This document shows positions 36,472-46,340 of a stretch of 64,000 nt of DNA, piece by piece. The stretch is from an uncultured Prevotellaceae bacterium. GTDB taxonomy: Bacteria; Bacteroidota; Bacteroidia; Bacteroidales; Bacteroidaceae. The stretch covers positions 1 through 64,000 of the forward strand of contig CAMVOK010000007.1 of NCBI GenBank assembly GCA_947169115.1. Reading direction: 5' to 3'. The position numbers and the translations under genes were made by a program. The notes beneath the pieces were generated by a model. The model was not told the DNA's origin and searched no databases. It saw nothing but the letters and a program-made list of their open reading frames with translations. How positions within the stretch are numbered: the stretch's first letter is position 1; every line of letters starts with the position of its first letter.

Positions 36472-39400
36472 TCATTTAGTGCCTTCTTTTTCGATTTGAT
36501 GCAGAAATTCTATTTCCACAATGCGCAATTCGTTGTTCACCTTCTCGCTGCCAGGGGTGCGATAAAGGTCTAATTCCCCTGCTGTAGTAGCAGCCACCTC
36601 AACAATGCCCTTGAAGCCGTCTTTGGTTTCGGCGGCTCCTGTCTGCCGAATGGTATAGGTCTGTGCCTTTAAGGGGTGGTCAATAGGAATATGCACATAA
36701 CCTAATGTTTTGGGGGTGTTACCCTTCCACACCAATTGGCTATCAGCATAAATCTCAAGGGGATAGCTGCGTTGTCGCCAACCAGTCAACTTGATGACTA
36801 TCTGATTAATTTCCGTTAGTTCTTTCAGTGTATAGGTTATCCAAGCTGTGGAGAGCTGCCCGTCGTTTTTCCACTCCGAGAGTTCGTTGTCGTCGAAACT
36901 GCGACTGGCGTGCTCACTGTCGTAACCAGCCTCGACTGAAACAATATCTATGCCACGTGCAGTTTCCTTATAGGAAGAGGCCTGCGGTGTCTCGCCACGA
37001 TGAAATGGATAATGGAGAATGGATAATGGAGAATTATCTTTTGCTTTCTTACTTTTCACTCCTATTGTAGCGGGCTTCATGCCCTCGGCAGTAGCTTTGA
37101 GACGAATCATACCAGCATGGGTGGTGGTGCGGACAAGTACACGATTGACACCGCACTCAACGGGCAGAGACATTGCACCGACATAGTTATCGGAAATATT
37201 CTTCGTTGCTGCTGCGTCAAGAAGCCCATCACGGTTTCCGTCGTCAGGCCGTTGCATCGATTGGTTATTATGAGTGGCGATGCCGCCAATCCATTCTCCT
37301 TCACCTTCCAACTGGAAGTGAATCATGCGGTCATCCAAAGGACAACGGCGTCCCTGTTTATCAACTACCTCTACCTGAAAGAGTACCATATCGGCTCCGT
37401 CGGCCTTAGTTCCTTCGGGATTCTCAATGGCGGAGAGGCGCAACTGATAAGGCATGCCAATGGTTTCAAGCCTGTATCGGCTGCCATCGGAACCAACTGC
37501 TTCCAGTGTTCCAGGTTCAAAAGCGACATTGTCGAAAGTAAACAGATAGCGATAACTCTGTCTGCCATATCCAAGCGATTTGCCGTTAAGGAACAGCTCC
37601 ACGCTGTCAGCCGTGGATACCACATACACCGGCTTGGCCTCACCCCCAGCCCCTCTCCTAGAGAGAGGGGAGTAGTTACCTTTGCTATCAGAGTTTCCGC
37701 CTTGAGAGTATCCATTCCCCTCGCCCTTGAAGTTCCCCTCGCCCTTCGGAGAGGGGACGGGGGTGAGGCTCCAATGCCCAATAATGTACGTTTTTGCTTC
37801 TTCTGGTTCTACCCAGCCATTCCACATTACCTGATGAGCGAAGAAGGCATCCTTTGGAATGCGCATGGCATCAACGACTCCGCTTGTGCGGTAGTTCGAC
37901 TCGCCACGGTGGTGAGTATTGGTATCGCTGAACACAATCTTCACGCCACCGCTGGAAACGCGGGTACCGGTGCCAGGGCGCTCAAGCCAATAGTCGTACC
38001 AACGACGTACCATTTCGACGGCAAACTCATCCATGTTGTGGTTATAATCCTTAGCAGGCTGACCACGATAGAACGGTCCATCGCCCTCTTTGTGATAGGG
38101 ATAGCTCCACTCGTCCCAATATTTACGCAGTCCCTCGTCGCGACAGTACTCCATCGCCCACATCGGGTGCTTCTTGGATTTATTAATGTAAAGCATCTCA
38201 CCACCATATTCCGCCTCATCAATGTCGAGCATTTCGCGGCTGCCGATGGCACGACCGCCATAAGGGTCGTATGTATCGCGGATGGCTTTCATCTCCAGCA
38301 TGTGTTCGCGACTGATACTTTCGTTGCCACTTTCGTAGAATAGAATGGAGGGATTGTTACGATTGTAGATGATGGCATCGCGCATCAGGGCCTTGCGCTG
38401 CTCCCATCGGGCTCCCTCCACATCCTTCTCGGAATCACCGGCTGGCATGGCCTGCGGCAGACCCACACGGTCACACGATTCCACGTCTTGCTTCCAAGGT
38501 GTAACGTGCATCCAGCGCACCATGTTTGCTCCCGATTCTACCATCAGCCCATTCGAGTAATCGCTGAGCCAAGCGGGCACACTGATGCCCACGCCGGGCC
38601 ACTCGTTCGACGTGCGCTGCGCATAACCGTGAACCATCATCACGCGGTCGTTCAGCCATATCTTGCCCTCTCCGAAGTGAGTCTTGCGGAAGCCTGTGCG
38701 GGTGATAACCTTGTCTATTTCCACCTCGTTTTCCACAAGCGAGGTCTCGACGGTATAGAGGTAGCCGTAGCCCCATGACCAGAAATGCAGGTCATGTGCT
38801 GTGTTTGCAGTCTTTAACGTACATGTTTCACCTGGCTGTAAAGTAACAATCGGAGACATCGAGTAGCGCTTCATCTTGCCCTCTGGGTTGCGCACCAGCG
38901 TCTCCATCCTAAAGGTGTGAGGTATAGCGTCGTCGTTTCTCACTTCCGACTCTGCATGAATGGTGGCATAACGGTGGACAATGTCGATGTCGGTGGCATA
39001 GACATACGTTCCCGTGGTGCCGAGACTCGAATAGAGTGGCAGCGTTTGGTAGAGTTTACCCGTGATGTGTAGCCATACGTTCTTGGGCAGACCGCCGTAA
39101 TTCGCGTTGAAGTTCTTGTCGTTCCACTGGTAGCGGCTATTCAGTGTACGGTCCCGATAGGTCCAACTGTTGTCGCAGCGCACAGCAATTACGTTCTTTC
39201 CTTCCTTTATATAAGGGGTCAGGTCGAATCCGAAGGCCATCACACCATTATCCGAGAAACCAACATGCTGTCCGTTTACCCACACATCGGCACCCTGTCG
39301 CGCCCCTTCAAATTCGATGAAATATTTAGCCCCCTCAATTTTGAATTTTGAATTTTCAATTTTGAATTGCTTCCTGTACCAACAAACAGTATCTGTTAAA

Positions 39401-39621
39401 TCCACAATGTCTTTACGAAATGCCTCATCGCCGTTGAAGGCGTATGGCAGAGTAACCTGTTTCCAGCTGCTGTCATCAAAATCAGGATCAACTGCTTCTG
39501 TGAAGTCGCCCACCTGCAATCGCCAATCGGCATTGAAAGACAGTTTCTGTCGCTCTATGGCATAGGCTGTCTGTACGCCAAAAACTATCCATGCGATTAC
39601 AAGGGAAATGTATTTCTTCAT
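36472..39621 (-). CDS. Glycoside hydrolase family 2, beta-galactosidase-like
   Basis: Secreted exo-glycosidase, 1,049 residues. Signal peptide to TAYA, then the GH2 sugar-binding domain (WKQVTLPYAFN, GADVWVNGQHVGFS, RTLNSRYQWNDKNFNANYGG), an immunoglobulin-like domain, and a TIM barrel with RTSNEWPGVG and ESGNES carrying the acid/base Glu. A discoidin-like C-terminal domain covers about 920-1040 (SRSFDDNELSEWKNDG). Three segments look repeat-encoded: QFKIENSKFKIE (39335-39370), a 44-residue piece PVPSPKGEG...SRRGAGGE (37638-37768) and SPLSILHYPF (37003-37037). It overlaps the lyase gene by 4 bp (ATGA), so the two are coupled and probably act on the same pectic side chains. Confidence 0.88.
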   Translation of the reverse strand: MKKYISLVIAWIVFGVQTAYAIERQKLSFNADWRLQVGDFTEAVDPDFDDSSWKQVTLPYAFNGDEAFRKDIVDLTDTVCWYRKQFKIENSKFKIEGAKYFIEFEGARQGADVWVNGQHVGFSDNGVMAFGFDLTPYIKEGKNVIAVRCDNSWTYRDRTLNSRYQWNDKNFNANYGGLPKNVWLHITGKLYQTLPLYSSLGTTGTYVYATDIDIVHRYATIHAESEVRNDDAIPHTFRMETLVRNPEGKMKRYSMSPIVTLQPGETCTLKTANTAHDLHFWSWGYGYLYTVETSLVENEVEIDKVITRTGFRKTHFGEGKIWLNDRVMMVHGYAQRTSNEWPGVGISVPAWLSDYSNGLMVESGANMVRWMHVTPWKQDVESCDRVGLPQAMPAGDSEKDVEGARWEQRKALMRDAIIYNRNNPSILFYESGNESISREHMLEMKAIRDTYDPYGGRAIGSREMLDIDEAEYGGEMLYINKSKKHPMWAMEYCRDEGLRKYWDEWSYPYHKEGDGPFYRGQPAKDYNHNMDEFAVEMVRRWYDYWLERPGTGTRVSSGGVKIVFSDTNTHHRGESNYRTSGVVDAMRIPKDAFFAHQVMWNGWVEPEEAKTYIIGHWSLTPVPSPKGEGNFKGEGNGYSQGGNSDSKGNYSPLSRRGAGGEAKPVYVVSTADSVELFLNGKSLGYGRQSYRYLFTFDNVAFEPGTLEAVGSDGSRYRLETIGMPYQLRLSAIENPEGTKADGADMVLFQVEVVDKQGRRCPLDDRMIHFQLEGEGEWIGGIATHNNQSMQRPDDGNRDGLLDAAATKNISDNYVGAMSLPVECGVNRVLVRTTTHAGMIRLKATAEGMKPATIGVKSKKAKDNSPLSILHYPFHRGETPQASSYKETARGIDIVSVEAGYDSEHASRSFDDNELSEWKNDGQLSTAWITYTLKELTEINQIVIKLTGWRQRSYPLEIYADSQLVWKGNTPKTLGYVHIPIDHPLKAQTYTIRQTGAAETKDGFKGIVEVAATTAGELDLYRTPGSEKVNNELRIVEIEFLHQIEKEGTK
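37003..37037. repeat. GGATAATGGAGAAT repeat inside the GH2 gene
   Basis: Two to three copies of ATGGATAATGGAGA, encoding SPLSILHYPF on the minus strand in a linker before the C-terminal domain. Confidence 0.6.
37638..37768. repeat. 131-bp GC-rich palindromic element inside the GH2 gene
   Basis: Bounded by inverted ends CCTCACCCCC (37638-37647) and GGGGGTGAGG (37759-37768), with internal CCCCTCTCC-taga-GAGAGGGGAG and CCCCTCGCCC...GGAGAGGGG. It keeps the reading frame and adds about 44 residues of Pro/Gly/Ser/Arg linker. Confidence 0.75.
39335..39370. repeat. AATTTTGAATTTTGAA repeat inside the GH2 gene
   Basis: Iterated 7-9 bp words encoding FKIENSKFKIE in the N-terminal sugar-binding domain, between two conserved strands. 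Confidence 0.65.
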
Positions 39622-42600
39622 TTTTTCTTCAAATACTTTTTCCCGTCTTTAATATAAATACCCTTGGAGTGCTCATTGACCTTACGTCCTAAGAGGTCAT
39701 ACATCGTATCATGGGATGAATCGGAAACAATGCCGTTGATTCCTGTGATTGTCGTCACACGTAGTTTGCCGTCAGTAAGAAGAGTGGAACTATCGAATTC
39801 ATAACCCACGCCGCCATCGTCAACTTTCACGATAAATGTACCAGTGTGTGTGCCGCTGACATTGTAAACTGTTATCTCGTCGCCTACTTGAAGTTTACGT
39901 GTTGTAGGTATAACAACGAGAATGGTATCTCCGTTGTGTTTGAGGTTGCCTTTCACCGTGAGTCGCGTATTACCCGATGTTTTAAGTTGGCATAGCGTGG
40001 TAGCCCCCTTGTTCAGGGTAAGGTTCTGTACGGCTGCTGTTCCTGTGATTTTTGCCTTTGCTGCAACGGTGATTTGTCCGGTTGTGATAGCATTCGTTGT
40101 TGAACCTGTAAGTTCCAGAGTACCGGCACTGACGGTGATGGGCGATGTGCTTCCCGCAGTCTTCAAAGTGAGTTTTCCGGTTCCTACTTTGGTCACTGCC
40201 GTTCCCTTGAAGAGTCCCGAAAACGTCATATCGGTGTTGAGATAACCTATTTGATAAGTGGTATTACCTTCGAGCACGCCATCGGTAGCCGTACCGCTGA
40301 TAGCTCCTATCTTCAGCGTTGCCGACTGCTGGGTGCCACTGCCGCTGCCATAGTGAGCAATGTTGGTGGCTTCATCCACTTTCAATGTGGCTTTCGACAT
40401 ATCAGTTACGTTGCTCATCAGGCGCCATTGGCTGCCCGAAGCGGTGAGCGTGCCTTCGTAGTTGGCAAAGTTGAGGCCAATGTCGCAGCGCACGTATTTC
40501 GATACGATAGTCAGGTTGCCCTTACCCTTCACGCTACCGTTAATCTTGCCACGTGAAGAACCGACTATTTTGTTGGTTGTTCCTTCCTGTACGGTCACTA
40601 CGTGGTTGAAAGTGGGAACGGTGCTGGAACTATTGACATCAATCTGATGCACCTCACCGCCAGCCAGCAACATGGGCGAGCCACTCCTTCCGAATGTGGC
40701 ATTCCAAGCTCCTTGTGCCACAATGCCTTTCTTCACAATTAATCCTGTGAAACTATTAGTTCCACCATAGGTAAAGTTCAACTGGCCGGCACCGTCTTTA
40801 ACGAGATAACCAGTACCACTTACCATTCCCTTCAGCGAGAGGGCACTATTAGACTGAGTGACGCGGATGGTCGCGGTATCTGAAACCGTGATTTGTCGGT
40901 CAGTAGCCATATTGTCCTTCGAGAGAACAAGTGTTCCGCCGTTTAGTTGCAGATTGCCCTTGTCGGCTGTGGCAGCACCGATAGCACTCTTCTGACCACC
41001 ATCGTAGAAATTGGGCACAGTCAGCGTTCCGCCATTGACAATGGTTTTGCCGGTGTAGTCGCTGTATTTCATATTAAGCGTAACTGTGGCAGCCTTGTTT
41101 ACCGTCAGGTCACCCTCACCACTAATTCCTCCATTGCCTGAAAGCGTGTATGTACCGCTGTCGAAGGTGACACCATTGGTCACCATCATCTCGTTGACCG
41201 TTATTGTCTTCTGCTGTGCCTGAGCATTGAAAATGACTGCATCGCCAGCTACGAAAGCAGTGGAACCGGTAGTATTAAAGTTTTGTGCCTTATAATCCCA
41301 AACCTTGCTTTCGCTGCCTGTCCACACAACATTGTCTGACGGAGTACGGGTAGTATTGAAAACCAAGACCAGATATTTATTGTCGCGCACAACAAGATCG
41401 TAGTTTATGCCTTCGAGTCCGCGAGTCTTCAGTTTCGTCACATCGCATGTCAGTGTGCCTGTACATTCTGCCAACAGACATTCACCAGAGTCTTTGTTGT
41501 CAAAGCCGATAGTGATATAGTTGGTATTTTTGAACGTGAGGTCGCCTTCAACAGTAATATAGCTATGACCACGATTCGTAAACTCCAGATAGACATTGCC
41601 AGGCAGAGTCATGCTCTTCTTCGACACCATATGTCCAGGTACGAGACGGCAGCCTTCATAGTTCAAGGCACCCTCGAAGGTGATGGTGTCCTTCAGAGTG
41701 GCTGAACCGGCAAGAGTACCACGAGCCCGTAACTCCACAGAACCGGTAATGGCACCGTTGACGCAGAGCGTTCCCTCGCTGATAAGATTCAAGCCCGTAT
41801 GCCCCAGGTTGCAGTTGAATGTTGCTGTTCCTTGCATGGATTTAATAAGCTTTCCGTCGCCTTTGGTACCCTCGCCACTGAAGGTATAGTCGTGATTGCG
41901 AGGGTTCATCAGGTAGAGCATACTGGGGGCTTCGCCATTCACGCTGAATGTTGCTCCGTTTTCTCCCTGCAGGTCGAACATCACACTCTTCCCATTGACC
42001 ATTTGGTTACGCACGTCAGCCTCAAATACTGGAGGCAGAGGAGGCATAGGCATACCGCCACCAAGGTAAAAGCCTGTGTTTGGATGTTGGTAGTAGCCGC
42101 GGGTGGTGCAGTCGCCACGGTAATGTGGGTCTTGCTGCAGACAGTAGATGCTATAGTTTGTGGACATGGCGGTGGTATAACCAACGAGACCTGTGCAGAC
42201 ATTGTCGTCCTGCTTGGCCAGTAATACTTCCTCACGCCAGTCGCCAATGATGTCGCCCATAAATGCGGGACGTGTTCCTGTGGCGGCATGTGTAGCCCAA
42301 CTGGCCTCCTGAGAGAACTCGGCCAGACGGTCGCCCAGTACCTTTGTCACCATCAGGTTCGTGCCCCATCCACTTCCTCCGGGCGAGTTGAGCCATTCGC
42401 GCTGCAAGTCGCCGTCCCACCAACACCCTTCGAACATTGAGCCGCTACGGGTTTTCCCTGTTTTCTCTCCCTTGCAGTCGTAGATAAACTCGTCGGCATA
42501 GCTTAGAATCTCATAACCTTTGTGCGAAGCATCGATATCGAGACAGGTGCCGCGTCCCACGTCATAAACCGAAGGAAGATACCATTCCTTGATATGTTCG

Positions 42601-44015
42601 GCGGTACGAGCATCGTAAATCAGCTGTCCGAGCAGGGCGCTTTGTTGTATGGCATAAACTTCAAGTCCTGGGCGATCGGGGTCAATGTCGCTCAACACGA
42701 AACGGTCGCCATGTCCGATGCCTGCACTAGCAAACCATCCAGTATGCGGATTCACAGAGTAACCGCCCTGAATCATCTCATCCTTACCGTCTCCATCTAC
42801 GTCGGCAACGCGCAGCATGTGGAACTCAGCAGGCCAAGGACGTTTGTCGTTACGGCTCCACGTGTGCGAATGATGCCAATTGGTCGCTGTTGTTCCGTTC
42901 CAGTCATAATCCCATGTAAAGACATAGTTGTGGTGGGTTTTGTTATTGTCGCGGTCCAGACACTCCATTACAAGCGACGGATGTATGCCGTCGAGATAAC
43001 ATATACAGAAGTGTCCGTCCATAGCCGCATAACCGTCACTCATGTAGTCTGCGCGGTTGGTGCGCGTGTAACTGTCCGAACCATCGGTAACCTCGTTATA
43101 TTTCAGTTCGCTGGCAGCGATTTCCTCGCCTGTCAGACCGTCGATGACGCTGATGTAGAACGGACGGTTACGGGTGGTCTGCGTGCGGTAGTCAACGATG
43201 CCGTCACCGTCAACATCAGCCTTTGTACTACCCATGGCATACTTGCCCCAAGTTTCGTTCTGTTTGTCCCAAAAACGGGTACCGTCCGAACTGCGAACCA
43301 TTACCTCACAGCGTCCGTCGCAGTTGATGTCCCACGCCACCACCATATCGTTCTGTCCGGCACTGATATTCACATTCGGTCCCATATCCACGGTCCACAG
43401 CAATTCACCCGTGAAACGGTAGGCTTGTATTTTGTGGGTCGTCGTGGATGTGTTCTCGGTGTCTTCCTCTCCCGATGCAGCTCCTGCGAACAAGCGATCC
43501 ACCACCACTGCGTCATACTCGCCGTCGCCATCGGTGTCCATAGGCCAGCAGAATTTCGTGCGGTAGTCGTTGCGGGGAATTACCGTATTGTCGAAGTCGA
43601 TGTTCAGCCACACGTTGGGCCACGACTGGGTTTTGTAGAGGAAAGGCGCACTCTTCTCGCCTTCCACGCCTTCGGGACTGATGGCTGCAACAGCATACTC
43701 CGCGTTGTTTTTCAGGGTTGAGGGGGTATAATTGGTTTTCTTCAGTGGCGATGAGTTCATCTTTGTATAGTCTCCCCCTCCCGCCGTGCGCATATATACA
43801 TTATAGGTGGTTCCCTCGGGCTCTTGCGCCAGTTTACGCCAGGAAATAAGGTTACCCGTTCCACCTGACGAGGTGACACTGCGAATCATACTGCCAGAGC
43901 GGTTCACTGCCACCACACCGCGCCCCAGTGGCTGTTGCAGACGCTGACCATAAACGGTTGTCTCAGGTAAAAGACTTAGTGTAATAAGAAAACTGAGAAA
44001 TGCAATTCTTTTCAT
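39618..44015 (-). CDS. Rhamnogalacturonan lyase (PL11) with autotransporter-like repeats
   Basis: Secreted lyase for the rhamnogalacturonan-I backbone, about 1,465 residues. After a signal peptide (start MKRIAFLSF at 44015; upstream codons lie in the leader) comes the PL11 catalytic region: GRGVVAVNR, NLISWRKLA, calcium-site repeats such as DTDGDGEYDAVV, DINCDGRC and DVDGDGKDEM, NWHHSHTWSR, and GDIIGDWREEV. From about residue 660 there are beta-helix repeats of the autotransporter-associated strand type (GGTLVLSKDN, GTGYLVKDGAGQL, VGTGKLTLKTAG). The chain ends with YDLLGRKVNEHSKGIYIKDG and a Lys tail. PL11 plus such a long beta-helix is unusual and may be an anchor or stalk. First gene of an operon with GH2. 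Confidence 0.88.
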   Translation of the reverse strand: MKRIAFLSFLITLSLLPETTVYGQRLQQPLGRGVVAVNRSGSMIRSVTSSGGTGNLISWRKLAQEPEGTTYNVYMRTAGGGDYTKMNSSPLKKTNYTPSTLKNNAEYAVAAISPEGVEGEKSAPFLYKTQSWPNVWLNIDFDNTVIPRNDYRTKFCWPMDTDGDGEYDAVVVDRLFAGAASGEEDTENTSTTTHKIQAYRFTGELLWTVDMGPNVNISAGQNDMVVAWDINCDGRCEVMVRSSDGTRFWDKQNETWGKYAMGSTKADVDGDGIVDYRTQTTRNRPFYISVIDGLTGEEIAASELKYNEVTDGSDSYTRTNRADYMSDGYAAMDGHFCICYLDGIHPSLVMECLDRDNNKTHHNYVFTWDYDWNGTTATNWHHSHTWSRNDKRPWPAEFHMLRVADVDGDGKDEMIQGGYSVNPHTGWFASAGIGHGDRFVLSDIDPDRPGLEVYAIQQSALLGQLIYDARTAEHIKEWYLPSVYDVGRGTCLDIDASHKGYEILSYADEFIYDCKGEKTGKTRSGSMFEGCWWDGDLQREWLNSPGGSGWGTNLMVTKVLGDRLAEFSQEASWATHAATGTRPAFMGDIIGDWREEVLLAKQDDNVCTGLVGYTTAMSTNYSIYCLQQDPHYRGDCTTRGYYQHPNTGFYLGGGMPMPPLPPVFEADVRNQMVNGKSVMFDLQGENGATFSVNGEAPSMLYLMNPRNHDYTFSGEGTKGDGKLIKSMQGTATFNCNLGHTGLNLISEGTLCVNGAITGSVELRARGTLAGSATLKDTITFEGALNYEGCRLVPGHMVSKKSMTLPGNVYLEFTNRGHSYITVEGDLTFKNTNYITIGFDNKDSGECLLAECTGTLTCDVTKLKTRGLEGINYDLVVRDNKYLVLVFNTTRTPSDNVVWTGSESKVWDYKAQNFNTTGSTAFVAGDAVIFNAQAQQKTITVNEMMVTNGVTFDSGTYTLSGNGGISGEGDLTVNKAATVTLNMKYSDYTGKTIVNGGTLTVPNFYDGGQKSAIGAATADKGNLQLNGGTLVLSKDNMATDRQITVSDTATIRVTQSNSALSLKGMVSGTGYLVKDGAGQLNFTYGGTNSFTGLIVKKGIVAQGAWNATFGRSGSPMLLAGGEVHQIDVNSSSTVPTFNHVVTVQEGTTNKIVGSSRGKINGSVKGKGNLTIVSKYVRCDIGLNFANYEGTLTASGSQWRLMSNVTDMSKATLKVDEATNIAHYGSGSGTQQSATLKIGAISGTATDGVLEGNTTYQIGYLNTDMTFSGLFKGTAVTKVGTGKLTLKTAGSTSPITVSAGTLELTGSTTNAITTGQITVAAKAKITGTAAVQNLTLNKGATTLCQLKTSGNTRLTVKGNLKHNGDTILVVIPTTRKLQVGDEITVYNVSGTHTGTFIVKVDDGGVGYEFDSSTLLTDGKLRVTTITGINGIVSDSSHDTMYDLLGRKVNEHSKGIYIKDGKKYLKKK

Positions 44016-44143
44016 CGTACTTTGTGTATAGTTTTGTATTTTCTGCGACAAAGTTCCGAAAAAAAGGAAGAAGCGACATGAAAAGTGGAATCAGAAATCT
44101 ATAATATCGTTGCAAAAACTAAAAAGGTACGATGAAATGAGCT

Positions 44144-45715
44144 TTATTTGAAATCTTTCGGAGGTACACCATATTTCTCCTTGAAGCAACGGGTGAAGTA
44201 AGTGGCATAGGAGAAACCCACCAAATCGGCTACTTCATTCACCGAATAATTGGTGTTTCGCAGCAATTCGGCAGCACGTTCAAGACGGCGATTGCGAATA
44301 AAGTCGGTAGGACTTTGTCCCGTCAGGGCATTCAATTTGCGATAAAGATTTGCACGACTCATGCACATATCGGCACTGAGGGCATGGATGCCATATTTTT
44401 CATTATTGATATTCTCGTCGATGAATTGGGTAATTTGTTGCAGAAATTCCTGTTCCGATACAGTGAGAAGGTGGGTGCTCTCTGTTGTAGGTTCAGTGTT
44501 CTTCTTGTTTCTCTTCCTATGAATCCAAATAGCTACTGATAACGCAACAACCAGAAGAATAGATAGCAGTCCTATAAACACGCGTGTGTTGCTTCCTTTC
44601 TCAGTAGGAGTGTAATCAATTGGGGTCAGTTGTTGCGTGCGTAAGTCGAATGTACTGGCATTGCCGATGCCATCGGTAAGCCATAGTAAAGTATCGCCAC
44701 GTATCTCCATGCTGTGGTACACATTGTCGTTACATAGTTTCTCAGCTTTCTTTCCTTGAAGCCGACAAACGCCCAATGCTTTGCTGATAAAGTAGATAGT
44801 GCCATCACTACTTATAGCAATATCGCGCACTCGATCCGTTTCAAAACCGTAACGTTGGAGTGAGTCAAGTTGCATGTCGTAGCGATAGAGCGAATGGAAG
44901 GTGCCTATGTAAAAAATACTATCTGAAGCTTCTGCCCATGACAGTACATTGCGGTCGTTGTGCTGCACCTTCCGCGCCAACCTTTCATGTAACACATTTC
45001 CCAAGTCTATGTCCGGCACGCAGCGTGTCTCCCCCTTGCGGACAATCAGGTGTTCACCAGTCGAAGTCTCTACGAGCAGACAATTTCTCGCAGAATCGTA
45101 TTGCAGGGTCGTACAGTAATCATCGCGTGACCACTCACAAGGCTCAAAAGATGTGCCGTTCCTTACCAGGCGACATAGACCACCATTCCAAAGGGCTAGC
45201 CAGATGGTTCCCGAACGGTCTTCGGCTAAAGCGCACACTGCACGGTTCTTGTTTTTCCAAGTCAAATTAAAGCGACGTAGGACGGAGTCTCCTGTTGTAT
45301 TGATTTGTAAAAGTTGATTCCGATAGGCCAACCACATTGAACTCGTGCTCTCCAATATGCAGTTAATGCGTTTTTCGCCCAATTCATCGGGCAAAAGTTC
45401 GTGTATTTCCTTTTTCTTCTTGTTAAGCACGTAGGCACCTTGCTTGGTACCGAACCATATTTCTCCTCGTATGCGACATTCGGCCAAACAGGTCACATCA
45501 TTACTCCGAAGTAAATTTGGGTGGTCGTAGTCTGTTCGAAATACGGTTAGTTTGCCCTCATCATCGCAACATAGCCCACCACCCTGTGTGCCGTACCACC
45601 ACAGTCCTTCGCTGTCATTCAACGAGCATAGCACATTGGTAATGTGTGGCCGTTGTGATGCTTTCCCCATCAAACAGATGAAAAATAGGAAGATAAGAGG
45701 GTAGAACCTTTTCAT
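44144..45715 (-). CDS. Membrane-anchored AraC-type regulator with periplasmic propeller
   Basis: 523 residues. Signal peptide, then a periplasmic propeller of the hybrid two-component type (GLWWYGTQGGGL, GEIWFGTKQGAYVL, TIWLALWNGGL, TIYFISKALGVCRL), then one transmembrane helix (VFIGLLSILLVVALSVAIWI, about 385-404), and a cytoplasmic AraC HTH domain (LSADMCMSRANLYRKL, NSVTD-like second helix SVNEVADLVGFSY). The histidine kinase, phosphoacceptor and receiver domains of a normal hybrid two-component regulator are absent, and the space between membrane and HTH is only about 30 residues. It probably senses a pectin fragment and acts on the adjacent lyase operon as a one-component regulator. Confidence 0.85.
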   Translation of the reverse strand: MKRFYPLIFLFFICLMGKASQRPHITNVLCSLNDSEGLWWYGTQGGGLCCDDEGKLTVFRTDYDHPNLLRSNDVTCLAECRIRGEIWFGTKQGAYVLNKKKKEIHELLPDELGEKRINCILESTSSMWLAYRNQLLQINTTGDSVLRRFNLTWKNKNRAVCALAEDRSGTIWLALWNGGLCRLVRNGTSFEPCEWSRDDYCTTLQYDSARNCLLVETSTGEHLIVRKGETRCVPDIDLGNVLHERLARKVQHNDRNVLSWAEASDSIFYIGTFHSLYRYDMQLDSLQRYGFETDRVRDIAISSDGTIYFISKALGVCRLQGKKAEKLCNDNVYHSMEIRGDTLLWLTDGIGNASTFDLRTQQLTPIDYTPTEKGSNTRVFIGLLSILLVVALSVAIWIHRKRNKKNTEPTTESTHLLTVSEQEFLQQITQFIDENINNEKYGIHALSADMCMSRANLYRKLNALTGQSPTDFIRNRRLERAAELLRNTNYSVNEVADLVGFSYATYFTRCFKEKYGVPPKDFK

Positions 45716-45724
45716 GAAATAAAA

Positions 45725-46333
45725 TCAAATGTCCTCAGCATTCACGATACCGTGGGTGACGGCGTATATGGTGAGCGATGATACGCTGCGCAGATGCAGT
45801 TTATCACAGATGTTCTTGCGATGGGTGATGACGGTGGGCAAAGATATGCAAAGGCGGTCGGCAATCTCCTTGTTGATGCAGCCCTTGGCTACCAGTGCCA
45901 GCACCTCGGCTTCTCGGGGAGAGAGTAGCGTCTCTGCGTTTTCTGCAAAGCATGGAGCGTTTGGGCGTTGTTTCTCGCTGTTGTGCCCGTATTGGAACAG
46001 GGTAAGTATGCTCTTCAGCAGGTCGTGTTCCATCTGTGTGGTGTTGAGGGTGTGGAAGTTCTCAAACTGTCGGCCTACGATGGGCTGTGATGTCAGCACG
46101 ATGGTCTGACGCTGGCGTTGCAGGAAGAAGTCGGCATGGGCGACGAGCACCTGTGTAGATACGAAGAAATGGAAGAAGCGGAGCGAGTCGTCCGAGGCTT
46201 CTTCTTCCTGTGTCATTTCCTCTAACGAAGCAAAGGTGCAGACATCAGCCATAGGTACCATGTCGGTGATGATGCTTTTCAGCCCTGTGGCTTCCAGCGT
46301 GTTTTGGTCTATGATGGCAATGCGGGGAATCAT
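45725..46333 (-). CDS. LuxR-family regulator with degenerate receiver-like domain
   Basis: About 202 residues. The N-terminus begins MIPRIAIIDQNTLEATGLKS like a receiver, but the usual acidic pair and phosphoacceptor pattern are not apparent. The C-terminal LuxR HTH is clear: LLSPREAEVLALVAKGCINKEIADRL and THRKNICDKLHLRS. An upstream in-frame ATG (46351) is possible but lies inside the kinase gene's repeat-encoded end. The gene sits between the PfkB kinase and the AraC-type regulator on the same strand, spacing 9 bp to the latter. Confidence 0.75.
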   Translation of the reverse strand: MIPRIAIIDQNTLEATGLKSIITDMVPMADVCTFASLEEMTQEEEASDDSLRFFHFFVSTQVLVAHADFFLQRQRQTIVLTSQPIVGRQFENFHTLNTTQMEHDLLKSILTLFQYGHNSEKQRPNAPCFAENAETLLSPREAEVLALVAKGCINKEIADRLCISLPTVITHRKNICDKLHLRSVSSLTIYAVTHGIVNAEDI

Positions 46334-46340
46334 GGATAAT

